A DNA stretch of 5,918 nt, from NCBI GenBank assembly GCA_946478915.1, contig CAMLER010000345.1, forward strand, positions 1 through 5,918, given 5' to 3'. The notes under the pieces were generated by a model, which worked only from the letters and a program-made list of their open reading frames with translations, did not search any database and was not told the DNA's origin. Origin of the DNA: an uncultured Chryseolinea sp. (GTDB lineage Bacteria > Bacteroidota > Bacteroidia > Cytophagales > Cyclobacteriaceae). Of this stretch, positions 1 through 5,797 are shown piece after piece. Every line of letters begins with the position of its first letter. The stretch's first letter is position 1. The position numbers were made by a program, and so were the translations under genes.

Positions 1-425
1 CCCCTGAGAATTACTTCGAGGTAGTCGAAAGCACCAAGGATGAGGTTCTTGATCTGCTGAAAAAGACCGTTCGTCCTGAATTTTTGAATCGGATAGATGA
101 GGTGATCATGTTCAGGCCGTTAACGCAGGCCGATATCAGAAAGATCGTAGATATTCAGGTCAACCTGATTGAAAAGAGATTGCTTGAAGCTGGTGTGAGG
201 ATCGATGTCTCTCCTTCAGCTCGCGCAAGATTGGCCAAATTAGGCTTCGATCCGCAGTTCGGAGCGAGGCCGCTGAAGAGAGTTATCCAGCGAGAGCTAC
301 TAAACGAGCTCTCGAAACAAATACTCTCTGGAAAGGTTCAGAAGGAGTCTGTAATTTTTATTGATTTAATCAATGAAACAGATTTCTCTTTTGAGAACCT
401 TGAGGCTACAGAAGTTGTTAAGTAA
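1..425 (+). CDS. clpB: ATP-dependent chaperone ClpB, C-terminal fragment (5' end outside window)
   Basis: This is the last 140 codons or so of a Hsp100 disaggregase; the reading frame is open from base 3, so the gene enters from the left. ClpB is a cytoplasmic hexameric AAA+ ATPase that works with DnaK to pull apart protein aggregates. The visible part is the end of the second ATPase domain. RPEFLNRIDEVIMF (about bases 72-113) is the arginine-finger region, and GFDPQFGARPLKRVIQREL (about bases 244-300) is the sensor-2/small-domain motif with its GAR arginine. Both Walker motifs and the middle domain lie upstream, outside the window. The TVRPEFLNRIDE context and the ending NELSKQILSGKV fit ClpB better than ClpA or ClpC. 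It stops at TAA (423-425) and is followed by a strong intrinsic terminator, so it ends its transcript. An in-frame TTG at 84 is internal, not a start. Confidence 0.95.
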   Translation, partial: PENYFEVVESTKDEVLDLLKKTVRPEFLNRIDEVIMFRPLTQADIRKIVDIQVNLIEKRLLEAGVRIDVSPSARARLAKLGFDPQFGARPLKRVIQRELLNELSKQILSGKVQKESVIFIDLINETDFSFENLEATEVVK

Positions 426-498
426 GTGGTTTAAGGATTGTGATTCCCTCCCAAGCCATTGGGAAATGGATGTGTTGGTTCGAGGGGGTTTGGTTTAG

Positions 499-528
499 GC
501 CCCGGGGTGGTTCCCGGGGCTTTTTTTT
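499..528 (+). terminator. Rho-independent terminator after clpB
   Basis: A perfect 8-bp GC-rich stem (GCCCCGGG at 499-506 with CCCGGGGC at 513-520) closes a 6-base loop (GTGGTT) and is followed directly by eight T residues (521-528). It lies 73 bases past the clpB stop and 46 bases before the porin start, so it should end the clpB transcript and insulate the porin. There is no matching A-run on the left side, so it is one-directional. A weaker 6-bp hairpin with a 4-base loop (449-464) precedes it but has no T-tract. Confidence 0.93.
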
Positions 529-574
529 GTTTATTAAAGTTTTTCAAAATTGGCAACCCAAAAAAAGCAATTTG

Positions 575-1768
575 ATGCGACGTAAACTTATACTGATTCC
601 TTTCATTTCTCTTTTGAGTCTCCAGGCCTTTTCACAGGTCGAGACATTTCCAACACCTTATTTTTCGTTTTCTGACGGTCTGGGATTTTCCTCACCCGAT
701 AGTCTTTTCATGTTAAACATCCGCTTCAGAATGCAGAATCGCCTGGCGATGACGTCAATTTCTGAAAGCGACTTAAATATTTCTGAAGTCGAGGCCAGGG
801 TCCGGAGGTTGCGGTTACGGTTCGATGGTTTTATCTACAACCCCAGGCTTACTTATGTATTGCAACTTTCCTTCACGCGCGCCGACATGGATTTTGATGA
901 TACCGGATTCCCGAATATTATCCGGGATGCAATGGTAATTTATAAAGCTACTGATCATTTTTCTATTGGCATCGGTCAGACAAAGCTTCCTGGGAACAGG
1001 CAGCGGATAAATTCTTCCGGGGATTTACAATTTGCAGACCGGTCGATTGTCAATTCGACATTTAATGTTGACCGGGACTTCGGTCTTCAACTCTATTATT
1101 ATAACAGTATTAAGAATTTTCACTACGGACTAAGAGGGGCAATTTCTTCAGGCGACGGCAGAAATATTGTGTCATCAGATAATGGTCTCGCTTATACGGG
1201 ACGAATAGAACTGCTTCCTTTAGGAACATTTGCAGACGACGGAGATTACTTCGAAGGTGATCTTGAGCGAGAGGCTGAGCCCCGGATTTCTATAGGTTTA
1301 TCTTATTCCAGCAATCAAAACGCAATACGAACTGGTGGACAACTTGGTACATATCTTTTTGAACCTCGCGATATCTACACCCACATAATAGATTTCTTGT
1401 TTAAGTATAATGGTTGGTCCTTTGCCACCGAATATCACAATCGTCGATCCTCAAATCCTGTTACAACAAACGGACTTGGCGATGAGAGACATGTGTTCAC
1501 GGGACATGGCTTGAACGCGCAAGGCGGCTATCTATTTCAAAACAACTTTGAGCTTGCTGCCAGGTTTTCAGAGGTTCGTCCAAATAAAGATATTTCGGCC
1601 TACGAGACCAGACTTAGACATTATACCCTCGGTGCCTCCAAGTATATTCGCGGCCACCGGTTAAAAGTGCAAACCGATATAACCTTTCAGGAGAACACGG
1701 CCCTGCAATCCGGTGTTGCAGCGCAGGATGCGTGGCAGCTGCGTTTTCAAATCGAAGCAGGCATTTAG
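575..1768 (+). CDS. Outer-membrane porin, phosphate-selective porin O/P family
   Basis: Predicted 397-residue outer-membrane beta-barrel. The ATG at 575 is chosen because it begins a clean signal peptide (RRK, hydrophobic core at residues 5-18, likely cleavage AFS|Q after residue 20). The frame is also open upstream to a GTG at 440, but that extension would run through the clpB terminator and bury the signal peptide. Family features of Bacteroidota O/P porins follow: RRLRLRFDGF (78-86), LQLSFTRADMDFDD (97-109), and GQTKLPGNRQ (134-143) running into SSGDLQFADRS (147-157) and NVDRDFG (164-170). After this come alternating-polarity strands to the C-terminus (WQLRFQIEAGI). The last residue is Ile, not the usual Phe/Trp/Tyr. 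'Phosphate-selective' is the family name; the substrate cannot be read from sequence. No convincing Bacteroidota promoter is visible in 529-574. The gene ends 28 bases before the first operator of the blaI region and appears to be a separate transcription unit. Confidence 0.85.
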   Translation: MRRKLILIPFISLLSLQAFSQVETFPTPYFSFSDGLGFSSPDSLFMLNIRFRMQNRLAMTSISESDLNISEVEARVRRLRLRFDGFIYNPRLTYVLQLSFTRADMDFDDTGFPNIIRDAMVIYKATDHFSIGIGQTKLPGNRQRINSSGDLQFADRSIVNSTFNVDRDFGLQLYYYNSIKNFHYGLRGAISSGDGRNIVSSDNGLAYTGRIELLPLGTFADDGDYFEGDLEREAEPRISIGLSYSSNQNAIRTGGQLGTYLFEPRDIYTHIIDFLFKYNGWSFATEYHNRRSSNPVTTNGLGDERHVFTGHGLNAQGGYLFQNNFELAARFSEVRPNKDISAYETRLRHYTLGASKYIRGHRLKVQTDITFQENTALQSGVAAQDAWQLRFQIEAGI

Positions 1769-1796
1769 TCTCACCAAAAAGCAAAAATATCATTAT

Positions 1797-1812
1797 TACG
1801 AAATTTCTCGTA
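1797..1812. promoter_or_regulatory. Putative BlaI operator O1 (upstream of -33 element)
   Basis: Imperfect palindrome TACGAAATTTCTCGTA: 6-base arms around a 4-base centre, with one mismatch between the arms. The downstream copy at 1854-1869 shares 11 identical bases at its left end (TATTACGAAAT, here 1794-1804) and TCGTA at its right. It lies 7 bases upstream of the proposed -33 element. Assignment to the adjacent BlaI-type repressor is inferred from position, symmetry and duplication; the sequence is not the TACA/TGTA core of staphylococcal bla/mec operators. Confidence 0.65.
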
Positions 1813-1819
1813 ACAAAAC

Positions 1820-1850
1820 TTTGTTGAAAACATATCACTTTGTATACTTG
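1820..1850 (+). promoter_or_regulatory. Bacteroidota-type promoter of the blaI-M56 operon
   Basis: TTTG at 1820-1823 matches the -33 element. After 19 bases, TATACTTG at 1843-1850 matches the -7 consensus TAnnTTTG at five of its six fixed positions. Spacing and motifs fit the primary-sigma promoter known in this phylum. The expected start of transcription, about 1853-1857, falls at the left edge of operator O2, leaving a leader of roughly 30 bases before the repressor gene. The promoter lies exactly between the two palindromes, as expected for a repressed, autoregulated promoter. Confidence 0.65.
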
Positions 1851-1853
1851 TAT

Positions 1854-1869
1854 TACGAAATCATTCGTA
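1854..1869. promoter_or_regulatory. Putative BlaI operator O2 (over the transcription start)
   Basis: Palindrome TACGAAATCATTCGTA with perfect 6-base arms around ATCA. Its centre is 57 bp from that of O1. It begins 4 bases past the -7 element, so a bound dimer would block RNA polymerase. Being the more symmetric copy, it is probably the stronger site (inference). Confidence 0.7.
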
Positions 1870-1884
1870 TTTAAAACTGTGACC

Positions 1885-2256
1885 GTGAAAGCCACTGAAA
1901 AAGAACTGGAAATTCTTCAAATAGTGTGGAAAAACGTTTCTGTCTCCGTAAAAGATGTACATGAAGCACTTGGAGGAGACGAAAAAAACGGGTACACCAC
2001 CATCCTGAAGCTCATGCAGATCATGCATGAAAAAGGTCTGTTAACACGCCAAAAGAAAGGAAAACTGCATCTTTATGAAGCGGTTCCATCAATGGAAAAA
2101 GCACAACAGCAGATCGTCGACAAGATGATACAAACTGTTTTTCAGGGCTCAGCAACACAGTTGATCTTGAGTGCTCTGGGAAACCGGAACTCTTCGAAGG
2201 AAGACCTCCAGGAAATTAAGAAGTATTTAGAACGACTTGAAGGAGATGAAAAATGA
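1885..2256 (+). CDS. blaI: BlaI/MecI-family transcriptional repressor
   Basis: A 123-residue dimeric winged-helix repressor of the penicillinase-repressor family, which binds palindromic operators until cleaved by a partner M56 protease. The N-terminal helix ATEKELEILQIVW (residues 3-15), the recognition region GYTTILKLMQIMHEKGLL (36-53) and the wing TRQKKGKLHLYEAV (54-67) are all characteristic, and length is normal. The C-terminal dimerisation part (about 75-120) contains FQGSATQLILSALG. Aligned by eye with staphylococcal BlaI/MecI (GGFNSLVLNFVE), the Asn-Phe bond cut there is replaced by Ser96-Ala97. The start is GTG 1885, giving the usual short Met-Lys-x-Thr beginning; GTG 1879, two codons upstream, is an alternative. 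The frame stays open further upstream, but that stretch holds operator O2 and part of the promoter. Its stop overlaps the start of the M56 gene by 4 bases. It is likely autoregulated through the two operators. The symbol reflects family membership, not proven control of a beta-lactamase. Confidence 0.88.
   Translation: MKATEKELEILQIVWKNVSVSVKDVHEALGGDEKNGYTTILKLMQIMHEKGLLTRQKKGKLHLYEAVPSMEKAQQQIVDKMIQTVFQGSATQLILSALGNRNSSKEDLQEIKKYLERLEGDEK
2240..2245 (+). promoter_or_regulatory. Shine-Dalgarno-like site for the M56 gene
   Basis: AAGGAG lies 7 bases before the ATG at 2253, inside the 3' end of the repressor gene. Strong purine-rich sites like this are uncommon in Bacteroidota, where starts are mostly A-rich. 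With the ATGA stop/start overlap it suggests coupled, roughly matched translation of repressor and protease. The bases also encode repressor residues, so chance is possible. Confidence 0.5.
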
Positions 2257-4166
2257 AAGCTATTCTTGAATTTTTTAATGCCTCTTGGCTTGAGCTGGTC
2301 GGTTATACATTGCTTCACTCCGTTTGGCAGGGAATGTTAATCACTATATCGGTGACTGTGTTGCTACGGACCATCCCCACAAGACTCTCAAAGATAAGAT
2401 ATGGGATTGCAACGGTTGGGCTATTATTGGTGGTGGTTTGTTCAGTTGTTACATTCTTAACGTTGAGTTCAGGCTCACCGAACGACACTTCTATTTCCGG
2501 AAGTGATGAATTCTACAGCTTTACATCTGTAAGATTGGTTGACTCATCAGTCGCATTAGTGCCGTTAGTTGGAAGTGCCCAAATTGTAATAGAAAAGTTT
2601 ATGCCACTTTTCTTAATGGTGTGGGTCATTGGCGCCGGCGTTTTTCTCTTGCGCATATTCATTGGGTTGGCTTACGTAGACCGTCTGAGACAAGGCGCTG
2701 TCCCCGTCTTAAATGAATGGAAAGATTATGTCGAGAAAATATCAACCCGTCTAAAGATAAAACGGCTAATTATCCTTGCAGAATCTTCGGCGATCGATGC
2801 TCCGGTAGTAATTGGATACATCAAGCCCCTCATCTTGATACCGATAGGTTTGTTATCCAATCTTTCAACCGAACAACTTGAGACGATCTTCATTCATGAG
2901 CTGATGCATATCAGGCGACGGGATTACCTCGTCAACTTGCTCCAATCTTTCGTAGAAGCAATTTTCTTTTTCAACCCATTTGTCTGGGCGATTTCTAGCA
3001 TGGTCAGGAGTGAACGAGAACACTGTTGCGACGACGCCGTTTTGGATCACCATGGAAATGCGTCCGCTTATGCAACGGCATTGGCAGCCCTGGAAGAAGC
3101 GCGGTTATCCCGAACCGCCTTATCATTATCGCTTATGGGAAGCAAAAATGAACTATTGAAAAGAATCAAAAGACTTATGGAAAAATCCACTCATCCCCAT
3201 TACAGTAGCGGAAAAATAATTCCGGCCGTGCTCTTAGTAGTAGGCCTCGCCTGCGCTTCGTGGATCTCAACTACCACCGGGCCTTCCAGCCAGGACGCCG
3301 ATTATTCGTATAACGCGATCGTTGTACAGGATACCACTAAGAAAGACAAAAAGACCAAACCAGCTAAAAGACAACAAAAAAATCGAGCTTCTGCCCCAGA
3401 CAATGAAGTCGAGCTTAACGAACAAGTTGACGTTGACAAGAAAATTGAAGTAGAAGAAAACGTTGAGCAGGAAGTTGACGAAAGCTTTTCTTACGCACCC
3501 CCTGTTCCGGATTTTGATCTTCCACCAATGCCGGATGTTGCGGGCATGATGCCACCTATGGTGTTGTTGAAGGAATTTGAAGCTCCACATTTGGATTGGA
3601 ACGACCATGATTGGGAAGAATTCAGCCAACAGTTTGAGGAAAAATTCAGATCCAGGTTTGGTGACTTCTACGACAAGAATGAAAAGGACATTCAAAAAAT
3701 GATGGATGAAATCCAGCACAACCTAACCGATAAATTAGGCAAAGACTTCGAAGTAAAAATGCACGATTTTGCACAAAGGCAGGAAGAATGGGCTAAGGCT
3801 CACGCTGAAAAATTTGCCCAGCATGCCGAGCAAATGGCATTACAGGGTGACCGCTTCGAAAGGTTAGGAGAAGACTTGCATAACATGAGTGAAAACTTCC
3901 ATGAAGAATTTGAAAAACATCATCGGGAATTTGAAAAACAGCACAAGGCCTTTGAAGAGAAAAGCAGAAAGTTTGAAAACATACTGAGAGAAGAGTTAAT
4001 CAAGGATGGATATCTTGATGAAGGGGAAAAATTAGAAGCTATCCAGTTCTACAACGGAGCCTTGAAAGTTAACGGCGAGCCCATCAAGCCCGAGCATGAG
4101 GAAAAATATAATCAGCTTCGGGAAAAATATTTTGGAACACCCGGTGATGTTCTCAAAACTGATTGA
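2253..4166 (+). CDS. BlaR1/MecR1-like M56 membrane zinc metallopeptidase with non-penicillin-binding C-terminal domain
   Basis: A 637-residue integral membrane protease, the likely antirepressor partner of the upstream repressor (4-base ATGA overlap). Membrane helices are seen at about 14-38 (with the LHSVWQG motif often found in these proteins), 50-72, 115-141, a hydrophobic stretch at 226-250, and 322-341. The protease domain lies between helix 3 and the last helix. It includes DAPVVIGYIKPLILIP (182-197), the zinc motif HELMH (215-219; Glu216 catalytic) and SEREHCCDD (253-261), which should supply the third zinc ligand, so the active site looks intact. Staphylococcal BlaR1/MecR1 end in a periplasmic penicillin-binding domain, but no SxxK/KTG-like domain is seen here. 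Instead come a basic stretch (363-378), an acidic stretch (385-410), a Pro-rich linker (415-436), a long Phe/Glu/His-rich coiled coil (about 445-580) and a final module (about 577-628, with DGYLDEGE and LKVNGEPI). The signal sensed and the true substrate are unknown; cleavage of the neighbouring repressor is inferred from family and operon. Confidence 0.87.
   Translation: MKAILEFFNASWLELVGYTLLHSVWQGMLITISVTVLLRTIPTRLSKIRYGIATVGLLLVVVCSVVTFLTLSSGSPNDTSISGSDEFYSFTSVRLVDSSVALVPLVGSAQIVIEKFMPLFLMVWVIGAGVFLLRIFIGLAYVDRLRQGAVPVLNEWKDYVEKISTRLKIKRLIILAESSAIDAPVVIGYIKPLILIPIGLLSNLSTEQLETIFIHELMHIRRRDYLVNLLQSFVEAIFFFNPFVWAISSMVRSEREHCCDDAVLDHHGNASAYATALAALEEARLSRTALSLSLMGSKNELLKRIKRLMEKSTHPHYSSGKIIPAVLLVVGLACASWISTTTGPSSQDADYSYNAIVVQDTTKKDKKTKPAKRQQKNRASAPDNEVELNEQVDVDKKIEVEENVEQEVDESFSYAPPVPDFDLPPMPDVAGMMPPMVLLKEFEAPHLDWNDHDWEEFSQQFEEKFRSRFGDFYDKNEKDIQKMMDEIQHNLTDKLGKDFEVKMHDFAQRQEEWAKAHAEKFAQHAEQMALQGDRFERLGEDLHNMSENFHEEFEKHHREFEKQHKAFEEKSRKFENILREELIKDGYLDEGEKLEAIQFYNGALKVNGEPIKPEHEEKYNQLREKYFGTPGDVLKTD
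3906..3989 (+). repeat. Four 21-bp coding repeats (heptads) in the M56 sensor domain
   Basis: Four consecutive heptads, residues 552-579 (EFEKHHR, EFEKQHK, AFEEKSR, KFENILR), place Phe at the same position every seven residues (553, 560, 567, 574). At DNA level the first two units share the exact 14-mer GAATTTGAAAAACA (3906-3919 and 3927-3940), exactly 21 bases apart. This suggests recent unit duplication in a coiled coil. Later units have diverged. Confidence 0.75.
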
Positions 4167-4181
4167 TCTGCTGCGTATAGC

Positions 4182-4622
4182 CTATTGAGGATTGGACTTC
4201 TCAATGCGGACACCTACAGCCAAAATTCCATTCAGGGTATCCACGCGCATTAGTTGCTCCAGTTTGATCTTATATCTTCCGCGGTGATCATAAATATCGC
4301 CCAGGCCGCTATTGCCAAATGGCTTTCCGGTCTTCGCGTCAAATAAATACTGAGATTCCAATTTTGTTTCTATATCTGTACCAGTCGAATCTTGTAAATA
4401 ATAATTAAAAAAGATGCGGGCATAAGGATACGAAACCGAATTTCGGATATTTCCGTACAACGTATATCTATCTGCAGGTTGTTCTATCGTGAATTCAAAC
4501 TCGGGTTTTTCGCTGACCATCCAATATCGTTCAGGAAAATCTTTATTTTGCTCGTATACCCTTGATTGATCGCAGCCTGATAGAACTCCACAAACAATGC
4601 ATAGAAAAACCAAACCTCTCAT
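4182..4622 (-). CDS. gldH: Gliding motility lipoprotein GldH
   Basis: A 146-residue lipoprotein of the GldH family, one of the Gld proteins needed for gliding in Flavobacterium johnsoniae and linked with the type IX secretion/motility machinery. The start is ATG (4622-4620), giving a short signal peptide with lipobox LSGC and lipidated Cys17. Family features are DQSRVYEQN after the Cys, PERYW (30-34), FEFTIEQPADRYTLYGNIRNS (42-62, beginning at Phe42), YPYARIFF (65-72), and the GDIYDHRGRYKIKLEQ region (108-123). Length is near the family norm of roughly 150-165. Its ATG overlaps the ricT stop by 4 bases, so it is probably translated from the purD-ricT transcript. It runs tail to tail with the M56 gene, 15 bases between stops, with no terminator hairpin visible. 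Asp at the +2 position would mean inner-membrane retention in E. coli, but that rule is not established for this phylum. Confidence 0.88.
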   Translation of the reverse strand: MRGLVFLCIVCGVLSGCDQSRVYEQNKDFPERYWMVSEKPEFEFTIEQPADRYTLYGNIRNSVSYPYARIFFNYYLQDSTGTDIETKLESQYLFDAKTGKPFGNSGLGDIYDHRGRYKIKLEQLMRVDTLNGILAVGVRIEKSNPQ

Positions 4623-5794
4623 CTTTGATCGCCGGGTTTCGGTTTACGATTGTTTCTGTTGTGACGCCGGGGATCGCGGGGATCTGGTCCGCCGGACTTT
4701 TTCTTCTTCCGTTTCTTTGATTTGCCCTTAAACTTTTGGTCCATCCTGGCCAGGTCGCTGTTTAGGGTTTCTACTGGAATTTTTTCCGCTTCTACATCTA
4801 TCTCAAGCGTTGCAGGTTTCTTTCCCTCGCGATTCATCTTGAGGATTTGATTCACGCGCTGAATGTTCAGTGGATACCACGTATTTTCTTCGTTAAAACC
4901 AAACCACATTATTTTTCGGAAGATGTCTGTTTTTTGCAGCGTTGCTTCACCCTTATCCGTTAGCAATGGACCCTCGATCTTCGGTATGTCCTCAAGCGCT
5001 TCCATGTACGTTTCAAGTTCATAGTTGAGACAACATTTCAACCGTCCACATTGTCCTGAGAGCTTACTTGGGTTAAGCGAAAGATTCTGATACCGGGCCG
5101 CGCTGGTGGAAACGTTTTTGAAATCGCTCAGCCAAGTTGCACAACAGAGCTCCCGGCCGCAAACTCCAATACCGCCAAGCCTACCGGCTTCCTGGCGCAG
5201 ACTGATCTGTCGCATCTCTACTCTTATCTTAAACTCACCGGCAAGTATTTTGATTAGCTCCCTGAAATCGACCCTGTCATCGGCAGAATAGAAAAAAGTT
5301 GCCTTCATATTGTCCGCCTGGTATTCAACGTCCGAAAGTTTCATCTCCAGGCGCAGATCCCTTATGATCTCCCGGGTTCGATACAGCGTAGGAAGTTCTC
5401 TCTTCTTAACATCTTCGAACTTCTCCAGGTCCTTTTGATGCGCAAGCCGATAGATCTTTTTTACATCATCGTCGTTATTCACTTTTTTCTTTTGCATTTG
5501 GAGGCGAACCAACTCACCCTGCATCGAGACATAACCAATATGATGACCGTTGGGAACTTCGACAACAACCGCATCTCCCGTGGTCAAATTGAAATTATCG
5601 GCATTGCGGAAGAATTCCTTGCGGCCGTTCTTAAACCTCACCTCAACTATTCTGAATTTATCTTCCGCAGGCATATCCATGTTGGAAAGCCAGTCAAATA
5701 CGTTCATTTTATTGCAGCCACCTGTATTACAGGCACCGTTATTTTTACATCCGGCGACGGTCCCGTCTTTGGTAGTACCACACGAGCATCCCAT
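4619..5794 (-). CDS. ricT: PSP1-domain protein, RicT/YaaT homologue
   Basis: A 391-residue cytoplasmic PSP1-domain protein. In Bacillus subtilis, RicT (YaaT) with RicA and RicF forms an Fe-S complex that affects RNase Y-dependent mRNA processing, sporulation and biofilm formation; the role in Bacteroidota is not established. The core spans about residues 47-270 and includes GDAVVVEV (73-80) and FYSADDRVDFRELIK (168-182). It carries two paired cysteine motifs, CGRELCC (212-218) and CGRLKCC (249-255), whose cysteines ligate Fe-S in the Bacillus protein. It is longer than Bacillus RicT (about 275) because of a Cys-rich N-terminus (Cys3, 5, 16, 22 and 27, then the NVFDWL motif at 31-36) and a Lys/Arg-rich, probably disordered tail (about 356-391). 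The start at ATG 5794 is 3 bases after the purD stop and keeps the Cys-rich segment that Bacteroidota homologues share. A downstream Met30 start would lose it. It overlaps gldH by 4 bases. No strong Shine-Dalgarno site precedes it. Confidence 0.86.
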   Translation of the reverse strand: MGCSCGTTKDGTVAGCKNNGACNTGGCNKMNVFDWLSNMDMPAEDKFRIVEVRFKNGRKEFFRNADNFNLTTGDAVVVEVPNGHHIGYVSMQGELVRLQMQKKKVNNDDDVKKIYRLAHQKDLEKFEDVKKRELPTLYRTREIIRDLRLEMKLSDVEYQADNMKATFFYSADDRVDFRELIKILAGEFKIRVEMRQISLRQEAGRLGGIGVCGRELCCATWLSDFKNVSTSAARYQNLSLNPSKLSGQCGRLKCCLNYELETYMEALEDIPKIEGPLLTDKGEATLQKTDIFRKIMWFGFNEENTWYPLNIQRVNQILKMNREGKKPATLEIDVEAEKIPVETLNSDLARMDQKFKGKSKKRKKKKSGGPDPRDPRRHNRNNRKPKPGDQR

Positions 5795-5797
5795 CTT

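Noticed and set aside
449..464. Small hairpin TCCCAA/TTGGGA with a 4-base loop after clpB
   Set aside because: Short stem and no following T-tract; the real terminator is at 499-528. Perhaps only an mRNA 3'-end structure.
440..574. 45-codon N-terminal extension of the porin frame from GTG 440
   Set aside because: It crosses the clpB terminator hairpin and T-tract and places the signal peptide internally; ATG 575 gives a normal signal peptide.
426..574. Possible tRNA, small RNA or CRISPR content between clpB and the porin
   Set aside because: Apart from the terminator and a small hairpin, no cloverleaf, repeat array or clear promoter was found. No mobile element was seen anywhere in the window.
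1840..1884. N-terminal extension of the repressor frame from TTG 1840
   Set aside because: It starts within the -7 promoter region, before the expected transcription start, and spans operator O2; family proteins begin as at GTG 1885.
1614..1895. 93-codon minus-strand open frame across the porin end and the blaI promoter
   Set aside because: Overlaps the porin coding region antisense and the operator/promoter region, with no protein-family signal.
3267..3719. 150-codon open frame on the minus strand inside the M56 gene
   Set aside because: Antisense to a well-supported coding region; hydrophobic residues are the complement of the Glu/Lys/Asp-rich sense strand, with no family features.
4428..4450. 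TACGAA followed by TTTCGGAT, resembling the operator core
   Set aside because: Lies inside gldH coding sequence, arms are imperfect and spacing differs from the two promoter boxes; likely chance.
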